From contig UZAE01000972.1 in assembly GCA_900617975.1 (NCBI GenBank), positions 1-16,275 on the forward strand: a stretch of DNA of 16,275 nucleotides. Reading direction: 5' to 3'. The translations under genes were made by a program, and so were the position numbers. Below, one piece after another: positions 1 to 8,400 of this stretch; positions within the stretch are counted from its first letter, which is position 1, and each line of letters opens with the position of its first letter. The DNA is from Rodentolepis nana. Taxonomy: Eukaryota > Platyhelminthes > Cestoda > Cyclophyllidea > Hymenolepididae. The notes beneath the pieces are model-generated. The model was not told the DNA's origin, searched no databases, and saw nothing but the letters and a program-made list of their open reading frames with translations.

Positions 1-234
1 TTGACAGCGGTCCCGATTAGTGAAACTTCGTTCCAATGAAATTCCCTCACGAGATTAATATGATTAGCAAAAATGGCTAATAAAATATTATAAGCTGGCT
101 TTTATGATCCATAAGGTGATGTTATAACCAAAATTAAAAAGTTATTGGTTCACGTTTCACAAACTTGAGGAAAGTAAATCATTTATGAGGAGAGAGATTT
201 TGGTTTGTACAATTGCGATCTATGTTATTGACAA

Positions 235-405
235 GGGGTGTGGGGTAGACTTACCTCCACGTGGTGCACCCTGGGCAACGTGTACTCATACGGCAAAAAA
301 GTCTTTAAACTGACAGTTGACTTCTGACTTCAAACTACCATCACCACCCTGTATGCCGTATTTGCACACTTCCACAATAATCACCTTTCCTTTTTCTTCA
401 ACATT
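235..405 (+). repeat. SINE-like dispersed repeat, copy 1 (3'-truncated)
   Basis: This is the 5' half of the dispersed element described at 13242-13561. It starts GGGGTGTG, then carries the conserved block ACTTACCTCCACGTGGTGCA, the CATACGGCAAAAAAGTCT block and the GACTTCTGACTTCAAACTACC-like block. Similarity fades after about 405, within the CTTTCC/TTTTTC tract, so the 3' half and AT-rich tail are missing. No flanking direct repeat can be assigned. It lies about 0.8 kb upstream of the receptor gene, in the same orientation. Confidence 0.8.
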
Positions 406-1008
406 ATTCAATAGCGTTCTCCTCTTTCATAGATCCAAATGGAATATCTAAAATAAATAAATATCCTAAAACATTTATTACTTAGTTGCTATTTGATTGA
501 TATATTACGGAGATAATATATGTGATGTTAACCCAATTTAAGGCTGCTCCATTTTTGTATTTACTCGGTAAATCCTGTTAACATTGGCTGATTGTTTACA
601 TTTTCCTGACCTTAATCATGTAATTGATACTGTTGAAATTTATACTAATCTTTCTGTCTCTGCATATCCCCATTGTCACTATTAATCCATATTTACGCTA
701 ATAAGTACTTAATAAAAATTAAAAGGTCAATATTTGGTTCATTTTCAATTGAATTTAACGTTCTAGTTAAGTATATGGTAGGTTATTGAACCAAACTTTA
801 GAAGAAATTTAAACTTATATCTTTCGTTTTATTGCCAGTGATTCACTGTTCAATGTTCTCTATTACATTTGTTTGTGTTAGACAGTTATAATTTAAAGAT
901 TCAGCCACTTTTTTTCTTCAAATGCAAAGCGAAGAAAACATCAACTTCTGATTAATCAATTGAATTTGCGGATTCAATTGTCTCACCATAAAAGAACAAG
1001 AAAATCAT
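406..1008. other. Intergenic, nothing recognised
   Basis: AT-rich sequence between the truncated repeat and the receptor's upstream region. I see no long open frame, tandem repeat or RNA gene. Part may be 5' regulatory sequence or an upstream non-coding exon of the receptor, but nothing in the sequence proves it. Confidence 0.5.
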
Positions 1009-1015
1009 TATAAAG
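1009..1015 (+). promoter_or_regulatory. Candidate TATA box upstream of the receptor
   Basis: TATAAAG followed by a GC-richer CCCACTC stretch, about 200 bp upstream of the chosen ATG. Position and motif fit a core promoter. Such motifs are frequent by chance in AT-rich DNA, and there is no independent evidence of a transcription start. Confidence 0.2.
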
Positions 1016-1217
1016 CCCACTCATTTTGGATGCGTGTGTGGATCACTGCAATTCCTAATCGCCATTGGCTGAAATTTATTAACCTGACCCTACTATTGGT
1101 TATCAGTTTGGCCAACCAGAATGGTCACAAATACATCATACAGCATATGGATTTTGCGCACTATACGGATTAATTGTGAATGGGTTACTTGTTGAATTCC
1201 AATATGTCACCTTCAGA

Positions 1218-2603
1218 ATGAACGTGAGTAATATTTCAGAAGTAGTTGCTGGAAATTCAACAGAGAGTCCGTATGAGTATCTGTATGGGGAATTATGCAA
1301 ATATTACCTGATTTGGTATGTTCCCATCACTATTGTGTTGGGGGTGATGGGGACATTATTCAGCCTCTTCTTCTTATTTTGCTCAAAACTTTTCCAATCC
1401 AGTATGCTTCTCTGGCTCTCAAGCATTTGCATTGGCGACTTCTTCATATTAGTTTTGGAGGGCGTGTGGATATTATTAAAAGTCTGGTTCGGTTACGACG
1501 TTCGTGATCAGAATGACGTGATCTGCAAGATCCACAAGTTTTCTTCCAACTACGCCTTCTACTGGTCTGCTTATATGCAATCCGCTCTGTCTATCCAGAG
1601 AGCTTATCTCATATTCAGACCTTTGCACGCCAGGAGTCGTGGTGGAATCTCAAAACGTCACATAATCGCCTGGACTATAATTTCACTTGTCTTAATCATT
1701 CCAGTGTCTCCATATTTTTTTTATTGGAAACTAATTAACGGCGATTGTGACCCCTTTGAAGACATCTTCCATGTAATGACCCTTTGTGATCTTATAATCT
1801 GGGGCATTATACCTTTACTCATAATGACTATTTCCACTATTATGATATGTTTGAATATGGCCAAATTAAGCAAAAAGTTTAAGCGTCGTCGGGTGAAAAA
1901 TTCCAGCTGGAAGCGTAAATTTTCCGTACTAACAACCCCTGGAGCAATCGATATTATGCCGAGACTAAATCTTACCAACCCCCCAAAAAGGTTCACCAGG
2001 TCAAAGTCGACAATAACTACCCAGAGACTCTCAGTAGGAATCCTTGATCAATTACAGCTGTCGGAGTGCAATCCCAATGAGCCACTGACTTCTCAGAGTC
2101 ATCCCTCACTTCCAAAATTAAAACGACAACTCACGGAACAGAGCAGTGGTAGACATAATGCACCAGACAATTTTGGACATGTTACTCGTCTTCTTGTCTG
2201 TATGAATATCACCTATATGGCCAGTACATTCCCTCTCCTCACATATTTAATGTTCAGAAATTTTAGTAGTAGAAGATTCATAATTGATCAGCATCTCCAC
2301 CGATTCTGCTATTACCTCTTTCGAAGCTTCTGTTTCGTAAATTCTTGCACAAATTGGATATTCTACTGTCTTGTTGGAAAACTATTTCGTGATGAAGCTA
2401 AACACATTATTTTAATGTGTTTGGGACTGGAAGGGAAGGAATCCAAGAGAAATTTGAGCAATCATTCAGGAAAGCTCCCGGTGCCCAACATGCCAATTTT
2501 GAGAACACCTCTTGTGAGTCAGCAAAATTCTCCGGTGAAAAGAATGCGTTCAGTTAGTGCAGTGGATCTACGGCGAGCGGTTTCGAAGATTCCACTTCGA
2601 TAA
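1218..2603 (+). CDS. Class A (rhodopsin-like) GPCR, probable neuropeptide-type receptor
   Basis: An uninterrupted 461-residue reading frame for a seven-helix plasma-membrane receptor. Start: the frame opens at 1083, but the first in-frame ATG is at 1218; the GTG at 1176 is not a plausible eukaryotic start. The extracellular N-terminus has three N-glycosylation sequons (N2, N5, N13). Helices lie roughly at 29-55, 64-88, 100-134, 148-170, 187-214, 321-345 and 361-385. Class A landmarks are D74 (TM2), C103 with C177 for the ECL2 disulfide, R128 at the end of TM3, W152 and P162 (TM4), P199 (TM5), P339 (TM6), and N379 with Y383 (TM7). Helix 8 begins GKLFR, and C401 could be palmitoylated. Three microswitches are altered: DRY is Q127-R-A, CWxP is STFP (336-339) and NPxxY is NWIFY (379-383). 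The third intracellular loop is long (about 215-320), basic and Ser/Thr-rich, with RxxS sites at S236 and S264; the tail has them at S445 and S447. The NSxxNxxxYC pattern of TM7 resembles invertebrate FMRFamide/peptide receptors. A flatworm-specific orphan class A clade is an alternative. Ligand unknown. Confidence 0.93.
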   Translation: MNVSNISEVVAGNSTESPYEYLYGELCKYYLIWYVPITIVLGVMGTLFSLFFLFCSKLFQSSMLLWLSSICIGDFFILVLEGVWILLKVWFGYDVRDQNDVICKIHKFSSNYAFYWSAYMQSALSIQRAYLIFRPLHARSRGGISKRHIIAWTIISLVLIIPVSPYFFYWKLINGDCDPFEDIFHVMTLCDLIIWGIIPLLIMTISTIMICLNMAKLSKKFKRRRVKNSSWKRKFSVLTTPGAIDIMPRLNLTNPPKRFTRSKSTITTQRLSVGILDQLQLSECNPNEPLTSQSHPSLPKLKRQLTEQSSGRHNAPDNFGHVTRLLVCMNITYMASTFPLLTYLMFRNFSSRRFIIDQHLHRFCYYLFRSFCFVNSCTNWIFYCLVGKLFRDEAKHIILMCLGLEGKESKRNLSNHSGKLPVPNMPILRTPLVSQQNSPVKRMRSVSAVDLRRAVSKIPLR

Positions 2604-2747
2604 GACAAGTTTGTACAGATTTATCGATTTCTGTGATATGAATTAATAATAATTGTGAACTTTTAAATATGTCATTATTGATTTTCGGTAAACGAAGAAT
2701 TTAAGTTCAGCATAATTATCTGATTTAAGATAATGACAAAATAATGA

Positions 2748-2753
2748 ATTAAA
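2748..2753 (+). terminator. Candidate polyadenylation signal (ATTAAA)
   Basis: ATTAAA 145 bp after the receptor stop codon. Distance and motif are suitable, but the surrounding AT content makes chance occurrence likely. Confidence 0.2.
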
Positions 2754-3077
2754 AATTAATACAAATACTATAATTTTATAAAATAATAATTTTACTCGGA
2801 TTGTTCGATCAACAGTGAAAGTGACATTCTGTATCGATGTAGAGTGAACCCATTTCAATTCTAATGACAAATTTGAAAACAACCGAAAATACTATCATAT
2901 TTCCACCGATTGTGGAATTTAATTTCATTAAAACAACTAGTGTATATTTAATTAATATTTTCAATAATATCAATATTAATAATGGTATTGCTGTTTTGTC
3001 ACTTTTAGGTCAATTTTGATATTTATAGTTGTTAAGAGTGTAGTCAAATCAATTATTGCTGTTTCAATGATGTCTGC

Positions 3078-3083
3078 AATAAA
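3078..3083 (+). terminator. Alternative polyadenylation signal (AATAAA)
   Basis: Canonical AATAAA about 475 bp after the receptor stop. It would imply a longer 3' UTR than the ATTAAA at 2748. Only transcript ends can decide between them. Confidence 0.2.
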
Positions 3084-3640
3084 ATTCATGGTTATTCAAA
3101 TAGCTAAAGATTTCATTTAAATAATAGAGTTAAATCATACAAAGAGAGTAAATAAGTGTTGCAAATATTATTAGAAAGTTGTCGAAATATTATTGTTAGA
3201 ACAAAATGTAATCACTGAAAGGTAAATTTTAGAATTCTTCTAAGTACTCGAAAATTCATTAGTTTTGTCATTAACTTTTCAAATTAGCCTACGTAAAATT
3301 TTTACCACGAGAATATGAAAATTACACTGAAAAAATATCTGATGGTATTGTCACTTAAAATTATCGATTTGAAAGGAAATTTGTGAAAAACACAGACATT
3401 GGTATTCATAACGATGAATTTCTTGTCTAATTAAACCAAAATTACGTTCTTATAAACATCCTTGTGTGGGCTGTTAAAAACTTTATGAAATCGTGGGAGT
3501 ATAATGGTAACACCCGTTTATCATTAACTGAATGGTAAATTAGATTGATTTATTCTTTAACCAAATCACTCTCTAATTTGAGCAGTTCGATATTGCCTCG
3601 CTCATGAGCTATTTTGTAAAGGGTTGTAGCGGATTGCTAC

Positions 3641-3688
3641 CTTAGTAAAGCCTGACTGACTCACCCTAAGTAAAGCCTGACTGACTTA
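3641..3688. repeat. Two-copy 24 bp tandem repeat at the LTR 5' end
   Basis: The unit CTTAGTAAAGCCTGACTGAC occurs at 3641 and again, as CTAAGTAAAGCCTGACTGAC, at 3665. The copies are nearly identical, suggesting recent duplication within the LTR. Confidence 0.8.
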
Positions 3689-3761
3689 GAAATCTCTATG
3701 GCAGATTCTCACTAGCTAGACTCCCAGAACCAGATAAGCTATAGCCCAGCTACAGAGGATA

Positions 3762-3952
3762 CAGACGTGTAGCACGGAACATTTATTCAGTAGCGGAAAA
3801 CAGACGTGTAGCAAGGAATACGTTTATTCGATACGGGAAAACAGACGTGTAGCACGGAGCACGCTTATTCAGTACGGATTCAGACGTGTAGCACGGAGCA
3901 CGTTTTTTCAGTACGGGTATCAGACGTGTAGCACGGAGCACGTCTATTCAGT
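3762..3952. repeat. ~40 bp tandem repeat, 5 units (CAGACGTGTAGCACGGAGCA)
   Basis: Units start at 3762, 3801, 3842, 3881 and 3921 (spacing 39, 41, 39 and 40 bp). Each has CAGACGTGTAGCACGGAGCA followed by CGTTTATTCAGTACGG. The two central units are the most alike and the outer ones diverge, which suits amplification by unequal exchange. The array lies between copies of the AGCTATAGCCCAGCTA module. Confidence 0.9.
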
Positions 3953-3966
3953 GAGCATATTACGAA

Positions 3967-4046
3967 CCAGCTAAGCTATAGCCCAGCTATAAAGGAAACA
4001 GACCGAAACTAGCTAAGCTATAGCCCAGCTATAAAGGAAACAGACG
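3967..4046. repeat. 42 bp duplicated module with TATA motif
   Basis: The module CTAAGCTATAGCCCAGCTAT plus AAAGGAAACAGAC is found at 3967 and 4009. A diverged third copy lies upstream at 3730, where the TATA is changed to CTACAGAGG. Each of the two good copies contains GCTATAGC (palindromic) and TATAAAG (3988-3994 and 4030-4036). These are the best core-promoter candidates in the LTR. Confidence 0.75.
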
Positions 4047-4103
4047 ATAATTCGGAACACGTATATTCAGTCACGTAATGATCAGAAAAGTGTGCACGGA
4101 GCA

Positions 4104-4300
4104 CGTTTATTCAGGACGTATCTTGCGGATCAAGTCACGTTTATTCAGGACGTATATTGCGGATCAAGTGTACCCGCTTATTCAGGACGTATATTGCGGA
4201 TCAAGTGTGTACACACAGAGTATATTGTGGATAAAGTGCACACGCAGGGATTCAGTACGTATATTGATCGCATTGTGTGTATACGCAGGGAGCTACTCAT
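4104..4300. repeat. ~34-37 bp tandem repeat, 3 good and about 2 degenerate units
   Basis: Units starting CGTTTATTCAGGACGTAT and continuing ATTGCGGATCAAGTG occur at 4104, 4138 and 4175. Weaker relatives occupy 4211-4300 (TATATTGTGGATAAAGTG and TTCAGTACGTATATTGATCG). The TTATTCAG core is shared with the 40 bp units at 3762-3952, so both arrays probably derive from one ancestor. Overlapping short open frames here are by-products of the repeat. Confidence 0.8.
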
Positions 4301-4455
4301 GATCAGGATGGGAGATTAGGTTAAACAGAGGTTGATGATTGGTCACTGTTTGTACGGTCGCTGCACACAGAGTTGTACGGCCGCACCTCCCAATCCTGGC
4401 GAGCAGACATGCAGGCATACGATGACGTACACAGCGATAACTTGTCTCACAGGGT

Positions 4456-5128
4456 CAAGATATTTTATTTAATAATGCCACTTTAAAACATTTAGTTTGG
4501 ACAGTGAAAGAGAAAAGAGGTATTTCAATTATAACTTGCATAGGAAAACCAAACTCATAGACAAGTTATTTGAATGATGGAAACAAAAAAGGAGTTGATA
4601 ATAGCAAAGAAACATTGAATTTTAATTTTGGAGCAATAATAATTCTCCTGACAAGAAGCGATCGCATTATGAAGTTCACACTCTCCAAATTCATTATTTG
4701 AATACAAGTTCATGGATTTGACTTTTGTCCCCTAATATTTGATGCTCTCTGATTGGTAAATTTTCATACCAAGTTTGATCATATCACCTCGAAATTTTGG
4801 TTAAACGTAGGTAGGTACTTCTGACAACCGTACTTTTAAGATGTCACTCTAGTTGGAGTTCAGTTTAGGTGAAACATCATGGTGTCTTTATCATCAGGCT
4901 ATCACCGCAATAAATCTTATTTGCCTTTGTTTGTAAATGAAAGTATTTTAAGCCACACTAAACATAAAATGCGAGAGGGATATGAAAACCAGAGATACCT
5001 CCACTTTTAATGAAATCGTCATTATTTGAGCCCACTTTATTTCGAAAAATGCAATACAATTTCTGTAATCTTAATTTTGTTTGGATGAAATATATGAATA
5101 TGTAAACTCTGACATTTGTCAAAAGTTG
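4456..5128. other. Intergenic, nothing recognised
   Basis: AT-rich sequence between the LTR and SINE-like copy 2, without a coding-like frame, tandem repeat or RNA gene that I can see. Confidence 0.5.
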
Positions 5129-5140
5129 TTGAATACAACG

Positions 5141-5463
5141 TTTATTTAATTATTTATATCAAATAACAGGCGTTTTGATAGTTAACATTAGCTCTTCAGC
5201 TGATTTCGGGCTTCACAGAGGGGAGTAACATTAAAATGGAAAAAATTTGAGAGGTGGGGGGGGGGACAGAAGAGTTATTCACAGATGCAAAAGAGACACT
5301 AATAAAGGTAGATCAAAAGGTAAGGTGAGTACTGTGTAAGTTGTCGAACACACATTACAGAGGGATCATGGTAGTTTGAAGTCAGAAGTCAACTATTAGT
5401 TTTGCCGTTTGAGTATACGTTGCCCAGGGTGTACCACATGGAGGTAAGTCTATTGCACACCCC
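5141..5463 (-). repeat. SINE-like dispersed repeat, copy 2 (complete, with target-site duplication)
   Basis: A complete 323 bp copy on the - strand. Its 5' end (GGGGTGTGCAATAGACTTAC) is at 5463 and its AT tail at 5141-5166. It is bordered by a 12 bp imperfect direct repeat: TTGAATACAACG at 5129-5140 and TTGAACACAATG at 5464-5475, differing by two transitions. This is the best target-site duplication of the family. It contains a run of 10 G at 5256-5265, absent from other copies, and its E-box has decayed to CCACATGG. Confidence 0.85.
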
Positions 5464-5475
5464 TTGAACACAATG

Positions 5476-8400
5476 TAATTCAAAGTTTAAGAAAGGTTTC
5501 GATCGCAAATTAACAAAATGTCCACTTTATTCATCTTTACCAACTTTCAAATGAGCATTGTTATATTGACCATTTCTCTACACCTTCGAATTTCTCCAAC
5601 TTTACCCGTTTTATTGCTCCTTTTATTAATGATGCGCTAATCCCTCTAATATCTCAGATAGTTAAGTTGATTCATTTTGATCGTCATAGTTGGGACCTAC
5701 ACTTGATTACAAATAAAATTATAATGACGTTTTCAACAAACAACCCCAGAATCACTGTAAAATTTATGTTCCCTAAAAAGAATCTTTCTGAATCTTTCTA
5801 TTCACACTCACCATAATTTCTGTAAAAAATATTTTATATGATTGGGAGTTTAAAGACTAACCACTTATGACTTGCCTGTGTACGGGAATAAAGGCGTGGT
5901 CTATTGACAACATTTTTTCGCTCAAGTGTTCCGGCTAATTTAGCAAGTCTTTGAAGAAATCGTTTAGAGGTATTGTTTTGGCAGCGATTTAAAATCTCTA
6001 AAAATGCTTTAAAGGTGACAATAATTAATAGAATAAGAAGCAATGTTCCTTAAGAGTCATAAAGGAAAGTGTAAATAAATAGAAACTTATAACTACATAC
6101 CTATTTCCTGTTTGAATAACCCGTTTACTGATATTTTGTGAAAGAAATTTCACGTTTATAATTTGTGTGAAATCAAATTTCATAATACATTTTTGTTTGT
6201 ATTGAAATCACCGCTTCTTGATTTAAATCTCCCCTCATTTTGGCAATCAGCCAGTTGAATTCAAACTTTCTCCATTTGAGTCTTGTTCGCTTTCTGGCTC
6301 GCTGAGAGCTGCAGAGCAGTGGGACATTTAACTCCATTTTCTCAAATTAAAAACTTTGATTTGATTAATGAATGCCTGGGTGAAATCAAGATCCTTATTA
6401 CACTTTTAATAATGATTTCTGAAACTATTCAATATTAGCATTACCACCACATTGCTTAATAGCATTTGTAATTAATTTTAAAATCTATGTATGATTAATT
6501 TTGAAAACACATTTGCAGTAAAATATGCAATTTATTAAATTGAAATCAATAAATTTGGGAGAATATGAAGTAACTGTATTTTAAGTCCTTGACTTGATAA
6601 TTGAACATTTCATACTATTTGACTTTTTTTTCCTCATTTTTCTGAGACATGCAAACTTGTCAACCACTTAATTAGTTTGGTTTAACTCTGTCCTAACTTA
6701 TACTCCCACGTTTATTCCTTTAAACCCGCAACAAAGACAAAATATTAGTAACAACTTACTAACTTCAGATTATCAAATCTCCAATGTTCATCTCTGTTTG
6801 ATGACTGTCTTTGCCGTAAACAAATATTTCCGCTCTCCAATAAAGGGGACTTTTCCACTACAAAAACGGATCTACCACTCTACCAGGAATAAACCTATAT
6901 GTGACGAAAATGAAACAATACACGCTGTTTGGCTTCCTTAAAGCCCCAAAGACTCCATGGACTAAGTGTGTTACGACTCATCTCAACTTACTAACCTTCT
7001 GAATAGAAGTAAAAGTAAGCTGATAGCTAGATATAAAACGTATTCCCAAAGAATACTCATGTGAATAGCACTTATCAACTGAGGAATCATTCTGAAATTC
7101 TTCATTTCTTGGCAGATTGATGAAATAATCTTACTTGCTTCTCTGTCTACAAGTACAATATTTGTCAATTGTTGTAATCTAATACAATCAGGATATCTTA
7201 ATAATACAAGTAATTTATTATTTTTATTGATAGAATTATTTATTTTAATTATTTATTGTGACCCCAGGTGTTAAAAATCTGGAATTACCAAGTTTGGAAG
7301 TCACTTGCATTCATTTAAAAACGGTCTGAAGGTACTAAGAGAGACTGGAAGTGATATTGAAAACACTAAATCAGTAAGCATTGGCTAACTCAAATTTTGC
7401 AATTGAATTGTGCATTATTTGCTTATGGGATAATGCATTCTTAAAAATTCCCACTCACTTGCTCATCTCTTGGATTTGAGTCAGTGGAACCAACCAAATT
7501 CATGCTTTATCGGACTAGTTGAAATTGAAAAAAATCTGCATATATTTAACAATAGCACTAAACTGATTCGACATCATAATATATTAAGACTGAACTGTGT
7601 AATATTAGTTTATTCGCAGAGTAGAACACAAATTTGATGTTGATTAAAGAGTAGAGTTGTATTCATTTAAGAAGCCATGGCTGACATAAACATGTTTTTG
7701 CTGGTACTTAAATTCAAATGAGTTATTATGAATGGCTAAGACAATTCAATGTGTGCTTTTGGTACTTAATTAGCTTTAAATCGTACTAATTAGCACTTCC
7801 TGAGTTTATTTTAGTAGACATGAAGAGGCCTCTATTGGCAGAGAGCTTTAAGGTAACTTAAATTATGAAATTGAGTCCAAATTTCACATCATTTAAACAC
7901 TTATTTGAGGAATTTTTACGTCTGTCAATATTTACAAAATTTTAATAAAACTATTATTAAGGCGGGTAGTGTAAACTCTGATTCATCAAATGTTTGCTAG
8001 CTTATATCATCCTATGTAACTCTCAATATAAAAAAGACACGAAAAAATTTCCCCTGTTTGAACATTCGAATTTTTTAACGAAATATATATACGCAGGATC
8101 CAGCAATGTTAATCTGAAATAGCAAAATAATCGGTTTTATATTCTAATAAATGCAGATTTGAATCAATCGCACATTTTGGTAATTAGGCGGCAAAACCCG
8201 ACAAGACTATGCAAATTAGCGAAACCGCAATATTCAAGATTGAAGAGTGGCGTTAATCGTCTTCATGAAGCGCCAAATTGCATTTGTTTTCAATCTTTCC
8301 TAGCTACCAAAATGATTTGGGAATAAAATTCTTGAAAAAAATCACCAGTTTGACCATTAAAGCTAAGCGCAAAGTATACGCACTCGGATTTCTGACTGAA

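Larger units (their letters stand above)
2604..3620. other. AT-rich receptor 3' flank
   Basis: Very AT-rich sequence after the receptor's TAA stop, presumably holding its 3' UTR. Two possible polyadenylation signals are listed separately. There is no coding-like frame or repeat. Confidence 0.5.
3625..4451. mobile_element. Probable solo LTR of an LTR retrotransposon
   Basis: An 827 bp block begins TGTAGCGG and ends CTCACA, giving the TGT...ACA termini typical of LTRs. It is bordered by GGGT at 3621-3624 and GGGT at 4452-4455, which fits a 4 bp target duplication. It is clearly richer in GC than its flanks. The 5' end forms a small hairpin (GTAGC-GGATT-GCTAC). Inside are three interleaved tandem repeat families and two TATAAAG motifs, as expected for an expanded U3 promoter region if the + strand is sense. 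There is no primer-binding site or polyprotein sequence beside it, so recombination between two LTRs probably removed the internal region. The 4 bp duplication carries little information, so a non-LTR satellite patch remains possible. Confidence 0.55.

Noticed and set aside
3578..3600. AGTTCGATATTGCC resembling a tRNA T-arm/B box
   Set aside because: No A box, acceptor stem or anticodon arm can be drawn around it.
4078..4319. Two overlapping + strand frames of 74-75 codons in the LTR repeats
   Set aside because: They result from tandem repeats with unit lengths not consistently divisible by three, in alternate frames, with no domain.
5834..6043. 69-codon - strand frame with a hydrophobic beginning and an RPRLY segment, suggestive of a small secreted peptide precursor
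   Set aside because: It begins at TTG, has no ATG at the start, no amidation glycine or dibasic cleavage after RPRLY, and no visible splice context.
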